A stretch of 64,000 nt of DNA from Bin87 sp034428455. Its GTDB lineage: Bacteria; Chloroflexota; Dehalococcoidia; Lucifugimonadales; UBA3495. The stretch is taken from the NCBI GenBank assembly GCA_034428455.1, contig DAOUHZ010000088.1:1-64000 (forward strand), in the 5' to 3' direction. The notes under the pieces were generated by a model. It ran no database searches and had not been told where the DNA came from. It was given only the letters and a program-made list of their open reading frames with translations. Shown here one piece after another: positions 42,839 to 51,010 of this stretch (positions within the stretch are counted from its first letter, which is position 1; every line of letters begins with the position of its first letter). The translations under genes and the position numbers were made by a program.

Positions 42839-42886
42839 CGCCTTCCTCTCCTGCGCTGCGTGTGGGGGTTGTCAATGGCGGAACAG

Positions 42887-44305
42887 TCAATCGTCCGGCC
42901 CGCCTGTTGTTGCCGCCAGGCCGGATTCCACAAGGGAATTGAGGTTCATTGGGATGGTGAAGAAGAAGGTCGCGCCGGCGTCGGGCTGGGATTCGACCCA
43001 GATGGCGCCGTGGTGCCGCTCTACGATCTTCTTGCAGACGGCCAGGCCGATGCCGGTGCCGGGGTACTGCCCGATGCCGTGGAGCCGCTGGAATACCTGG
43101 AAGATGCGCTCCGAGTACTGGGGGTCGATGCCGATGCCGTTGTCCTGCACCGAGAACAGCCAGTCATCGTCCCGCTGGGTCGCTGCGACCTGAACCTGGG
43201 GTGGGCTCTCGCCTCGGAACTTGATGGCGTTGCCGATGAGGTTCTGCAGCAGTTGTGCCAGTTGCGAGGCGTCGGCGGACAGGCTGGGCAGCGAGCCGAA
43301 GTCGATCTGGGTGTCGCTTTCGGCGATGGCGACCTCGAGGTTTTGCAGCACCTGTTCCAAGACCGCCTGGCAGTCCGTGGGCTCGAAGGACGCGCCCCGG
43401 GTGCCCACGCGGGAGTAGGTGAGCAGGTCCTGGATCAGGGTCTGCATCCGGGCCGCCCCATCAACGGCAAAGGCGATGAAGTCGCTGGCGTCCTCGTCCA
43501 GGTTCGCCTTGTAGCGACGCTCCAGCAGCTGCAAGTAGCTGGTGACCATGCGCAATGGTTCCTGGAGGTCATGGGAGGCCACGTAAGCGAACTGCTCCAG
43601 CTCGGCGTTGGAGCGGCGCAGTTCCCGCGTGGCCTGCCGTAGCGCCCCGGTCAGCCGGCGCAGGTCCTCGTACACGTACTGCAGCTCAAAGGTAGCGGTG
43701 TAGAACCTGGCCAACTGCACCAGTTGGTCCTCGTCACCCTGGTCGAATTCGCCCTCGAACTTGTCGCTGAGCTGCACCACGCCGATGAGCCCGCCGTCGC
43801 GACGCAGCACGGGCACCGCCAGCCAGCCCGGCAGGGGCGGGTGTTCCAGGCCCTGGTCGGTCTTGAGGCTGCTGAATTCCTTGAACTCGGGATTGGAATA
43901 CAATTCTTCCCGGGTCATCCGGATCGGCGCGCGTTCCCGTACCACCAGGCCCCAGATGCCGTGCCCGGTCGGCATCACGTCGTAGGCGTTGTAGTGGGCG
44001 TACTTCTCGGAGAAGGAATGGGTGTGGATGGCGGCCCTGAAATCGCCGTCGGGCACGTAGCTGAGGGCGGCCTGGTGGGCGCCGATCCGCAGCCGGGACA
44101 CCAGCGCCAGACCGTGCAGCGCTTCGTGGAAGGTCTCGGAACCGGGAACGTCGCCGGCGCCCGTCTGTCCGCGAACGATGGGAGCGCGACGGCCGCTCTC
44201 CTCCAGGGTGAGACGGGTGCGGAGGGAGGCGACCTCCTGGTCGCGGTCCGCCAGCAGCGCGGTGAGGCGGTCGACTTCCTGTTGCAAGTCCTGCTGCGTG
44301 CTCAT
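42887..44305 (-). CDS. GAF-domain sensor histidine kinase
   Basis: 472 residues, no membrane segment, so cytoplasmic. An N-terminal coiled coil (QQEVDRLTALLADRDQEVAS) is followed by a GAF-like sensor (about 50-205), a HisKA helix with the phosphoacceptor His in FAYVASHDLQEPLRMVTSYL (about 240-260) and an HATPase domain (about 330-465; DNGIGIDPQYSERIF, GTGIGLAVCKKIVERHHGAI). The HDLQEPLR form and two downstream Rcp1-type regulators resemble phytochrome-like kinases, but no bilin-binding Cys or phytochrome domain is seen. Ligand unknown. Confidence 0.92.
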   Translation of the reverse strand: MSTQQDLQQEVDRLTALLADRDQEVASLRTRLTLEESGRRAPIVRGQTGAGDVPGSETFHEALHGLALVSRLRIGAHQAALSYVPDGDFRAAIHTHSFSEKYAHYNAYDVMPTGHGIWGLVVRERAPIRMTREELYSNPEFKEFSSLKTDQGLEHPPLPGWLAVPVLRRDGGLIGVVQLSDKFEGEFDQGDEDQLVQLARFYTATFELQYVYEDLRRLTGALRQATRELRRSNAELEQFAYVASHDLQEPLRMVTSYLQLLERRYKANLDEDASDFIAFAVDGAARMQTLIQDLLTYSRVGTRGASFEPTDCQAVLEQVLQNLEVAIAESDTQIDFGSLPSLSADASQLAQLLQNLIGNAIKFRGESPPQVQVAATQRDDDWLFSVQDNGIGIDPQYSERIFQVFQRLHGIGQYPGTGIGLAVCKKIVERHHGAIWVESQPDAGATFFFTIPMNLNSLVESGLAATTGGPDD

Positions 44306-44421
44306 CAGCTACGTCTCCCGGCCGCGTTATCCGGTTATCAGCCTGTGTTCGTAAGCAGTCCCTCGATATGGCGATACAAAGTATTGCAAGATGCCATGAA
44401 TGTCAACGCTTTCCGCCACCG

Positions 44422-44450
44422 CGTTCATTCCCGCGCACGCGGGATCCCAC
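44422..44450. repeat. REP half, family 1
   Basis: GCGTTCATTCCCGCGCACGC followed by GGGATCCC is a single half of the family seen at 901 and 17011. It lies in the 220-base gap between the kinase start and the superoxide dismutase end; no gene is seen in that gap. Confidence 0.5.
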
Positions 44451-44525
44451 CGGCTGCGCGCCGGCGGAGTCGCCCCCTATTGCGGCGAGGCGCCCCCGAC
44501 CAATGGGAGGCGCCCCACGAAGACT

Positions 44526-45077
44526 TCACTTGCTGATCACACCACACGCGACACGGTCCCCAGCAGCGGGATCCGCGCCGTAGGAGTCCGGCTTGGCGTG
44601 GATGATGATCGCCGAACCATCAGCATCAAAGACGGACGAAGGACCGGACCCCAGCGTGACGGCGTCGGTGAAGTGATCCGCCCGGGCCGTGCCGTCCGCA
44701 GCCGCGAAGATGTTGGGCAGGTCGCCGGCGTGATGCGCGACCGAGTGCATCAGACCGTGCCCGCTGTTGTCGTGGTCAAAGTGGCCGCCGGCTTCCCCGA
44801 AGTCGGGCGAGCACTTTCCGACCTCGTGGATGTGGAAGCCATGCCCACCGGGAGACAGCCCGCTCACGTCCGCTGACACCAGGACCCCGTGGGGCCCTTC
44901 GGTCAGCGTGACAATCCCCATCTCGGCGCCGTCCGGACCGGCCATAACGGCCGTGGCCGTGGCGGCGACTCTGGTCGGCACTTCGGCCGGAGACTGCGTA
45001 TCCGTGGTGCAGGCGATCGCCATGACTGCCGTAAGCGCGGCAAGAACGACGGCGACCAGCGCCCTTGAAGTCTTCAT
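44526..45077 (-). CDS. sodC: Cu/Zn superoxide dismutase lipoprotein
   Basis: 183 residues, exported as a lipoprotein (signal with the lipobox-like AIAC). It dismutates superoxide outside the cytoplasm. Copper and zinc ligands are in HGFHIHEVGKC, AGGHFDHDNSGHG, the HH of SVAHHAGDLPN and the Asp/His of SAIIIHAKPDSYGADP; the second Cys of the disulfide and the active-site Arg are in DRVACGVI. AAGGAG lies upstream of the ATG. Confidence 0.95.
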   Translation of the reverse strand: MKTSRALVAVVLAALTAVMAIACTTDTQSPAEVPTRVAATATAVMAGPDGAEMGIVTLTEGPHGVLVSADVSGLSPGGHGFHIHEVGKCSPDFGEAGGHFDHDNSGHGLMHSVAHHAGDLPNIFAAADGTARADHFTDAVTLGSGPSSVFDADGSAIIIHAKPDSYGADPAAGDRVACGVISK

Positions 45078-45317
45078 CGCTAAACTCCTTTGCGGAGGTG
45101 GATATGGGGATTAAGACACATCGGCATTCCAGCGTTCGCAGGCACCCCCGCCCCGCCCAGGGCCGGCGGCGTCTTCTGGCCCTGTCTGTGGCGGCGACGA
45201 GGGCTTGGTGGGAAGTTAGCCGGCGCGCTGCTCCGAAAACAGGGACTGCCCGAACAAGCCAGAATTTCGTCGGCGGTCAGCATCCGGGCAAGACGGTGTT
45301 GCTGGTCGCAGGAAAAC
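45078..45317. other. Intergenic gap
   Basis: 240 bases without a credible gene. The segment near 45120-45160 (CATTCCAGCGTTCGCAGGCA) may be a very diverged REP half; nothing else is recognised. Confidence 0.3.
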
Positions 45318-45929
45318 TCATGGGACAACACCGATAAGTACCAGCGGCACAGCCGGCACTCCGCGGCCCTGGCGCAAGACGTTCACCAGATCACGCTCGT
45401 AATACGGGACTCCTGAAGACATCTCCTGTTCAAGAGCTTTCATGGGGAGAATCTCTATGCCCACGTCAATCGTGTCAGCAACGTAGAAGTGCAGGTGCTT
45501 GACGAACAGGTCGTGGGCTACGAATGCGTACTTCCCGAATTGGACCTCGACAGCGACCCTGTCTTTGACGAAGTCAGTCTGATTGTAGGAACCGAAGGGG
45601 GTGTGTCCAGCGTTTTCGATTTCGTGCTTTTGCTCTTCCGGTGGCAGGTTGTGAATACGGCGCATGAGACGTTCGTCTGCCGTAACCCAGAAATTTCTAC
45701 GCTCCTGATTCCAACCCAACAACTGAAACTCGCGTTTGAATGCGGCATTTAGATCAGTCGGAGAGAATAACAATTGGCCTTGTTTTCTGATCTCACGCGA
45801 TTGTTTGGTGCGACACGCCTCCGCATTCACTCGTTCAATGACGTGTTGGACCTGCTCCCAAAGTTGGTTTCGGTGGACGATCAGATGCTCCTCTCCGTTC
45901 AGATGGGAATATTTGGCCGCTATCCGCAT
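45318..45929 (-). CDS. BglII-like type II restriction endonuclease
   Basis: 203 residues. The catalytic spacing of BglII is reproduced: Asn116, Asp119, Glu128 and Gln130 in SYNQTDFVKDRVAVEVQFGK; Asp to Glu is nine residues and the E-x-Q replaces the usual E-x-K. Further family-like stretches are HDLFVKHLHFYVADTIDVGI and MSSGVPYYERDLVNVLRQG. Predicted to cut AGATCT or a close relative; specificity is inferred. The ATG shares one base with the methylase stop (TAATG). Confidence 0.88.
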   Translation of the reverse strand: MRIAAKYSHLNGEEHLIVHRNQLWEQVQHVIERVNAEACRTKQSREIRKQGQLLFSPTDLNAAFKREFQLLGWNQERRNFWVTADERLMRRIHNLPPEEQKHEIENAGHTPFGSYNQTDFVKDRVAVEVQFGKYAFVAHDLFVKHLHFYVADTIDVGIEILPMKALEQEMSSGVPYYERDLVNVLRQGRGVPAVPLVLIGVVP

Positions 45930-46846
45930 TAGTGGCCCCCACGCGGCAGGGACGGATCATAAATGGGCTTTCCCATCGGACGGGTTCGCAAAGCGCCGCG
46001 ATGCCATGCCTGGATACGCTGCGCCGCTATCTCGACGTAGTCCGGAACGATGTCACAGCCGTAGGCCAACCGCTGATGCATCAGCGCGGCGACGACCGAA
46101 GACCCAACGCCCATATAGGGATCGAATACCGCGTCACCCGGGTCGGTCATCGACAAGACCAGTCGTTCGACCAACTCCACGGGGAACTGGCAAGGATGGA
46201 TGGTCTTCTCAGGATGATTGCTCTTGACATTGGGAAACTCCCAGACGTCACTGGGATTCTTGCCGTTGACATTTCCCGACAGTTTCCCGATGTTCGGACC
46301 CTTGTAGTGTCGCTTTCCGGGATATTTCGCAGGCACGCGGATCGGATCCAGATTCCAAGTGTAGTCGTCGCTTTTCGTCCACCAGTTTATCGTCTCATAA
46401 CGACCGGACAATCGTTTGGATGCGTGCAGGCCATGGCCGAAGTGCCAGATGATGCGGTTCCTGAGCTTCAGGCCGTGGTCTCTGAAGAGTGGATACAAAA
46501 CGGTATCCAGCGGCACTATCTCGCTGCTATCGACGAAGTTGCCAACTTGCCAGCAAATCGATCCTTGGGGATGCAGGAGGCGGACGCATTGGTCTATTAC
46601 GCGTTGCTGCGTTTCCAGGTAGTCGTCCAGTGTGGTCCGGGTTTCGTAGTCCTTGCCAAGGTTGTATGGCGGTGAAGTGATGATGAGCTTCATTTGCAAC
46701 CCAGCGTCTTCAAGCTGCGTCATGAAGTCCAGGTTGTTCGCGCAGGCTATGGCCGGCTCTCCCTCTTTTGCCGGTATCGTTAGGCAGGTGAGAACGGCCG
46801 GATCAGGCAGGCTTGCTCCAGGTTCGTGATGCAATTGGAGTTGCAT
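45929..46846 (-). CDS. Beta-class DNA methyltransferase of a BglII-like system
   Basis: 305 residues. Catalytic TSPPYNLGKDYET (motif IV, Ser-Pro-Pro-Tyr at 58-61) precedes the AdoMet-binding DPYMGVGSSVVAAL (motif I), the beta order. SPPY is usual for N4-cytosine methylation, as in M.BglII, though N6-adenine cannot be excluded. The variable region between carries target recognition. It protects host DNA from the endonuclease encoded immediately downstream; no controller protein is seen. AT content is higher than in neighbouring genes, hinting at acquisition. Confidence 0.9.
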   Translation of the reverse strand: MQLQLHHEPGASLPDPAVLTCLTIPAKEGEPAIACANNLDFMTQLEDAGLQMKLIITSPPYNLGKDYETRTTLDDYLETQQRVIDQCVRLLHPQGSICWQVGNFVDSSEIVPLDTVLYPLFRDHGLKLRNRIIWHFGHGLHASKRLSGRYETINWWTKSDDYTWNLDPIRVPAKYPGKRHYKGPNIGKLSGNVNGKNPSDVWEFPNVKSNHPEKTIHPCQFPVELVERLVLSMTDPGDAVFDPYMGVGSSVVAALMHQRLAYGCDIVPDYVEIAAQRIQAWHRGALRTRPMGKPIYDPSLPRGGH

Positions 46847-47083
46847 AGGTCCACCGTGCGAATTCGTGCCTGTTTCCTGCGCCCCCGGCGCCGCTTGGGG
46901 CGCGGATGCTCAAACAGTCGGCGCGGGCCTACTCCGATCCTATCAGCGAGCAGGCGATACGGCAACGGACGCTTGTCATGGCAACCCATGTTACACCAAC
47001 GAGATTGTTAGGCTTCGCCCGTGGTAACACGCCCACGGCGAACGGACCGTATGAGCGACGGGGAAAGGCCGGCTAAACCTGCG
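46847..47083. other. Intergenic gap between the methylase and the LLM oxidoreductase
   Basis: No gene is supported here. A 69-codon minus-strand frame (46989-46780) ends inside the methylase gene in another frame and has no family features. Divergent transcripts start from this gap. Confidence 0.4.
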
Positions 47084-47092
47084 TGCTATACT
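47084..47092 (+). promoter_or_regulatory. Extended -10 promoter of the LLM oxidoreductase
   Basis: TGCTATACT: TATACT at 47087-47092 preceded by the TGn extension. No good -35. A start near 47099 leaves about 45 bases before the ATG at 47145. Confidence 0.5.
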
Positions 47093-47144
47093 CCGCGCAA
47101 CTGCGAAACGCCGCCCGGCGTTGGATGCTCACGGAGGCAAGCTG

Positions 47145-48272
47145 ATGGACGTTTTCTACTTCACCGAGATGCCCTACGCCGAGTTCCCGGAGTCGGAGGC
47201 CGAGAAGTTCCCGTCCATGCGGCTCACCTTCCCCAACACCTACTTCGACCCCCAGACCGCCAGCGACCTGATGAACCGCTACCTGGACGAATACCAGCAC
47301 GCCGAGGAGATGGGCTTCGACGGGCTGATGATCAACGAGCACCACAACACGCCGTCGTGCATGGACGTCGAGGTGAACATCACCGGCGGCATCCTGGCGC
47401 GGATCACCAAGCGCGCCAAGATCCTGATGCTGGGCAACATGCTGCCCACCTCGGACAACCCCGTCCGGCTGGCCGAGGAGATCGCCCTGCTGGACGTGAT
47501 ATCCGGCGGACGCATCATCTCCGGCTTCGTGCGCGGCATCGGCATCGAGTCCTGGGCCAACAACACCAACCCCATCCACAACCGCGAGCGGTTCGAGGAG
47601 TGCCACGACCTGGTGGTGAAAACCTGGACCACGCCCGGCCCCTTCCGCTGGGAGGGCAACCACTATCACTACCGCGCGGTGAACCCGTGGATGCTGCCCA
47701 TCCAGAAGCCGCACCCGCCGGTGTGGGTCCCCGGCACCGGCAGCCCCGAGACCGTCCAGTGGACGGCGCGGCACCGCTACACCTACGCCGCCTTCCTGAC
47801 TCCGCTGGACGTGGCGAAGAACCTGTTCGCCCGCTACCGCGAGTATGCCGCGGCCGACGGCTGGGAGCCCGGCCCCGAGAAGTTCGCCTTCATGATCTGC
47901 GCCCACGTCAACGACACCGACGAGAAGGCGCAGGAGTCAGGCAAGGCGTTCCTCTGGCGCATGAACTATCCCCTGCGTGGCCCCCGCGAGTACTGGTCGC
48001 CTCCCGGCTACACCTCCCGGGCCGGCGCCGCGGCGGTGGCGGCCCGCCGTCCTACGCCCCTGCACGAGATGTCATACCAGGAGTTGCAGGACCGCTACCA
48101 CCTGGTGGTGGGCAGCCCCGACACCGTCATCAAGAAACTGCGCCACATCCGCGACGAGCTGGGCATCGGCTCCATCCTTCTGGAGGCGCAGGGCGGGCAG
48201 CTATCCCACGCCGACACCATGCGCTCGATAGAGCTGTTCGGGAAGGAAGTGATACCGGCGCTGAAGGATTGA
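47145..48272 (+). CDS. LLM-class flavin-dependent oxidoreductase
   Basis: 375 residues of the bacterial-luciferase-like TIM barrel family, using FMN or F420. Features: GFDGLMINEHHNTPSCMDVE, ILMLGNMLPTSDNPVRLAEE, LDVISGGRIISGFVRGIG and VWVPGTGSPETVQW. The ATG at 47145 follows GGAGG; the upstream ATG at 47121 is rejected because it lies before this site. Such monooxygenases oxidise diverse organic substrates and are numerous in SAR202-type genomes; the substrate here cannot be told. Confidence 0.92.
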   Translation: MDVFYFTEMPYAEFPESEAEKFPSMRLTFPNTYFDPQTASDLMNRYLDEYQHAEEMGFDGLMINEHHNTPSCMDVEVNITGGILARITKRAKILMLGNMLPTSDNPVRLAEEIALLDVISGGRIISGFVRGIGIESWANNTNPIHNRERFEECHDLVVKTWTTPGPFRWEGNHYHYRAVNPWMLPIQKPHPPVWVPGTGSPETVQWTARHRYTYAAFLTPLDVAKNLFARYREYAAADGWEPGPEKFAFMICAHVNDTDEKAQESGKAFLWRMNYPLRGPREYWSPPGYTSRAGAAAVAARRPTPLHEMSYQELQDRYHLVVGSPDTVIKKLRHIRDELGIGSILLEAQGGQLSHADTMRSIELFGKEVIPALKD

Positions 48273-48325
48273 GGCCGGGCAGATCGCCACTTGCCAGCTT
48301 AAGAGTCGGCGACTATCATAGCCGC

Positions 48326-48859
48326 ATGGCAGAACGCGAAGTCCGCTATAAGATGGGCGCGGCCCAGTCCGTGTCCGCCGAAACCTTTGGGCGTCCCGGT
48401 CAGCGCACCTTCCGGTTGGTGGCGGAGGCCGGAAGAGCCCAGTCGTTCATCTGGCTCGAAAAAGAGCAGCTTTTGCAACTGGCGCTGTATCTCCAGCAGG
48501 CCGTGAAGCAGTTGGGCGAGGCCGTGGGCGATAAGGAAAGCGCTCCCGGCGAGAGCCCCTGGATGGGCGACCCCCTGGAGCAGGACTTTCGCGCCCGTCA
48601 GATGCAGTTGGAGTACGACAGGGAAGCGAACTGCTTCGTCATCCAGGCTTACGAGGGCGACGAGGATGACCCCGACGCCGGTGCCCAGACGTCCGTCAGC
48701 TTCTGGATGACCATGGCCCAATCCTCAGATCTGGCCGACCAGGCGCTGCGGATCTGCGCTGCCGGTCGACCACCGTGCTTCCTGTGCGGCGCGCCCATTG
48801 ATCCCGACGGCCACCGCTGCGCCCGCGCCAACGGCCACGCCGTATTCGAAACCGGCTAG
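48326..48859 (+). CDS. DUF3090 family protein
   Basis: 177 residues. N-terminus MAEREVRYKMGAAQSVSAET, a beta-rich middle with FIWLEKEQLLQLALYLQQAV, and a C-terminal zinc-ribbon-like end CFLCGAPIDPDGHRCARANG. The C-x2-C and nearby Cys/His fit DUF3090. In Actinobacteria and Chloroflexota it is found beside the SCO1664-family gene, as here (24 bases away). Function is unknown. Confidence 0.92.
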   Translation: MAEREVRYKMGAAQSVSAETFGRPGQRTFRLVAEAGRAQSFIWLEKEQLLQLALYLQQAVKQLGEAVGDKESAPGESPWMGDPLEQDFRARQMQLEYDREANCFVIQAYEGDEDDPDAGAQTSVSFWMTMAQSSDLADQALRICAAGRPPCFLCGAPIDPDGHRCARANGHAVFETG

Positions 48860-48883
48860 CCGGCCGCGAGGCCGCCTTTTCCC

Positions 48884-49615
48884 GTGGTCACCGACGGGCC
48901 ATCCGACCTTGACTTGCTGCGGCGCGGGGAAATCCTGAGCTGCGACCTGACTCGCCAGGGTTCCAACTACACCTACCTGGCCGAGATCAGCCTGGAAGAT
49001 CGCTACGCTCTGGCGATTTACAAGCCAAGGCAGGGCGAATGGCCCCTGTGGGACTTCCCCTCGGGCACCCTGTACAAGCGCGAATATGCGGCCTATCTGC
49101 TCAGCCACATCCTCGGTTGGGACTTCATCCCGCTCACCATCATCCGCGAAGGACCGGGCGGAATCGGCTCCGTCCAGCTGTACGTGGACCACAACCCCCG
49201 GGAAAACTACTACACCATCACGCGCGAGGAACTGAGCGACTGCGACGCGGATCAGCTGCGCACCATCTGCTGCTTCGACCTGGTTGCCAACAACACCGAC
49301 CGCAAGCCGGAGCACGTCATCCGCGCCCCCGACGGCAAGCTGTGGGGCATCGACCACGGGCTGACCTTCCACGCGGACACCAAGATCCGCACCGCCATCT
49401 GGGATTTCGCCGACGAACCCATACCCGATCAGCTGCTGGAACCCCTCCGTAGCTTGTGCGGACAATTGCTCGCCCCGAAAGGCGACGTCGCCGAACTGCT
49501 GTCCATGATGGACGCCGCCGAGGCCCGCGCCCTGATGCAGCGGCTGCAGTGGGTGCTGCAGGAAGGGACCTATCCCGGCCTTCCGGGGTATCGCCGGCGC
49601 CGGCGACGGGGTTGA
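48884..49615 (+). CDS. SCO1664-family kinase-like protein
   Basis: 243 residues with a start of GTG. The fold resembles phosphatidylinositol-kinase/HipA-like catalytic domains: YALAIYKPRQGEWPLWDFPS (the ATP-contacting Lys), the helix YKREYAAYLLSHILGWDFIP, the catalytic VANNTDRKPEHV and the metal-binding WGIDHGLTFHADTK. Probably a protein or small-molecule kinase; the substrate is unknown. Conserved pairing with DUF3090 implies a shared pathway. Confidence 0.9.
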   Translation: MVTDGPSDLDLLRRGEILSCDLTRQGSNYTYLAEISLEDRYALAIYKPRQGEWPLWDFPSGTLYKREYAAYLLSHILGWDFIPLTIIREGPGGIGSVQLYVDHNPRENYYTITREELSDCDADQLRTICCFDLVANNTDRKPEHVIRAPDGKLWGIDHGLTFHADTKIRTAIWDFADEPIPDQLLEPLRSLCGQLLAPKGDVAELLSMMDAAEARALMQRLQWVLQEGTYPGLPGYRRRRRRG

Positions 49616-49631
49616 TGACCGGTCTGGAATA

Positions 49632-49659
49632 TTGACAAGCGCTCCAGGAACCCTACGAT
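49632..49659 (+). promoter_or_regulatory. Sigma-70-like promoter of the small coiled-coil gene
   Basis: TTGACA (49632-49637) and TACGAT (49654-49659) with a 16-base spacer. The start would fall near 49666, so the downstream message has a very short leader. Confidence 0.55.
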
Positions 49660-49677
49660 TGAGTCGTGGGGATTCCT

Positions 49678-49947
49678 ATGCTAGATCGCATTGCGAAAAT
49701 AGCGACCATTGCGGCTTCGACGCTCGTCATAGTAGTGGCGATAATCGGCGGGATAATGTTCGTAGCTCGGCTGGACGCTGACATAGCCCGGTTAGACGCC
49801 GAGGTTGCTGGATTGCGCCGGGATATGGACGAAGTGAAAGCCAACCAGCGGCAAATTCTGCATAGCCTGCAAAGGCTGGAAGTTGCCCTTGTCAATCACA
49901 CTCATGACGGTCAGGGGCAAGCGCGGTTCCCGGCGCTTCCGCCATAG
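49678..49947 (+). CDS. Membrane-anchored coiled-coil small protein
   Basis: 89 residues from ATG 49678 (a GTG at 49666 is possible). One transmembrane helix (IATIAASTLVIVVAIIGGIM) is followed by a heptad coiled coil (ARLDAEVAGLRRDMDEVKAN). No known domain; resembles the small coiled-coil protein at 61761 in plan but in the reverse order. Confidence 0.7.
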   Translation: MLDRIAKIATIAASTLVIVVAIIGGIMFVARLDADIARLDAEVAGLRRDMDEVKANQRQILHSLQRLEVALVNHTHDGQGQARFPALPP

Positions 49948-50010
49948 AACCACCAATAGAACCCGCGCTATAGCCTGCTTGCCCAACGACGAAGCAGCCG
50001 CCCTGTTGCA

Positions 50011-50673
50011 CTATCTACCCTCCGCCAGCAGCCCGTAGTCGAAGTACTCCAGGTTCTCGATGATCACGTCTGCCGCCGAGAGGTCCAGATGGCGTGTGGA
50101 ATCGGTCAGCGTGCAGACGGTATAGGCTCCCGACGCGCTGGCCGCCGCCAGGCCGATGGGAGAGTCTTCGATGGCCACGCACTCCGTGGCTTCCAATCCG
50201 AGCAGCCGCGCCGCCTTGATGTAGATGTCGGGAGCCGGCTTGCCGTTTTCGATGTCGTCTCCGCCCAGGGCCACCGGAAATGCCTCGGCCAGCCCGATCA
50301 CCGAAAGCTTCAGGTTTACCCACTCCCGCAGCGATGACGACGCCACTGCAATGGGTAATCCGCGCCGCTGCGCTTCGGCGATCAGCGCCCGCACGCCCGG
50401 CCGCGCCACCAGGTCGGAGCGGAGCACGTCCTTCACGACCTCGTTGTAGCCGGCCAGCAACTCCGTCGGCGTCTGCGGGATGCCGCGCAGCTCTTTGACC
50501 CGCACCCAAGTCTCCTCCACCGTCGTGCCCAGCAGGTGGCGGTTGTTCTCCTCTTCCGTGATGGGCGCCGCGCCGCAGCGTTCCACCATCACGTTCACCG
50601 CCTTGTGGAACAGCGGCTCGCTGTCCACCAGCACCCCGTCCATGTCGAACAAAATCCCCTTGTAACCAGGCAT
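50011..50673 (-). CDS. HAD-superfamily beta-phosphoglucomutase-like phosphatase
   Basis: 220 residues, HAD subfamily IA with an alpha-helical cap. Motif I is ILFDMDGVLVDSEPLF with the nucleophile Asp and the second acid; motif II is the Ser in AVASSS; motif III/IV is GKPAPDIYIKAARLLG and CVAIEDSPIGLAAASA. Acts on phosphorylated sugars or related metabolites. AAGGAGG sits upstream of the ATG. Confidence 0.93.
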   Translation of the reverse strand: MPGYKGILFDMDGVLVDSEPLFHKAVNVMVERCGAAPITEEENNRHLLGTTVEETWVRVKELRGIPQTPTELLAGYNEVVKDVLRSDLVARPGVRALIAEAQRRGLPIAVASSSLREWVNLKLSVIGLAEAFPVALGGDDIENGKPAPDIYIKAARLLGLEATECVAIEDSPIGLAAASASGAYTVCTLTDSTRHLDLSAADVIIENLEYFDYGLLAEGR

Positions 50674-50785
50674 CTCCGGTTGGTCCTCCTTGCTATGTCG
50701 TGTCTCTCGCGGGACGTTGCAACCTCATGCTTGGCATGAGGCCCGAAATGCTGTAGGCCGCACTGGCGTCAGCGCTCTGCGGACG

Positions 50786-50953
50786 CTAGTGTCCGTTATT
50801 TTGGACATCAGGGTCGCGCTCCTTGGCGCGACGTTGCTCCAGGACTTGCTCAAAGAGCGCATTGTCGTTGCTCACGAGGCGGACGGCTTCGGCCCTCTTT
50901 TCAGCCTTTCTATCGTCCAGGAGTTTTATGATTGTTGCTATCCCATAAAACAC
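50786..50953 (-). CDS. Small charged protein, 55 residues
   Basis: A GTG at 50953 with AGGAG eight bases upstream opens a 55-codon frame: MFYGIATIIKLLDDRKAEKR, then AEAVRLVSNDNALFEQVLEQ and RRAKERDPDVQNNGH to a TAG. It is strongly helical and charged, like a coiled-coil adaptor. It lies upstream of the HAD gene in the same direction. No family recognised. Confidence 0.45.
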   Translation of the reverse strand: MFYGIATIIKLLDDRKAEKRAEAVRLVSNDNALFEQVLEQRRAKERDPDVQNNGH

Positions 50954-51010
50954 GGCCCTCGCTCCTCCCAGCCGGCATTATATCAAGGAGTCCCAACACG
51001 GGATTTGCTG

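Noticed and set aside
45065..45337. A 90-codon plus-strand frame in the gap between sodC and the endonuclease gene.
   Set aside because: Arg/Ala/Pro-rich with no ribosome site; it overlaps the sodC start and the endonuclease end on the other strand.
46780..46989. A 69-codon minus-strand frame upstream of the methylase, considered as a controller protein gene.
   Set aside because: No helix-turn-helix pattern, strongly basic composition, and it ends inside the methylase gene in another frame.
47021..48859. A single 612-codon plus-strand frame covering the LLM oxidoreductase region and DUF3090.
   Set aside because: The first 435 codons are out of frame with the LLM oxidoreductase and Arg/Pro/His-rich; only the part from 48326 is a real gene.
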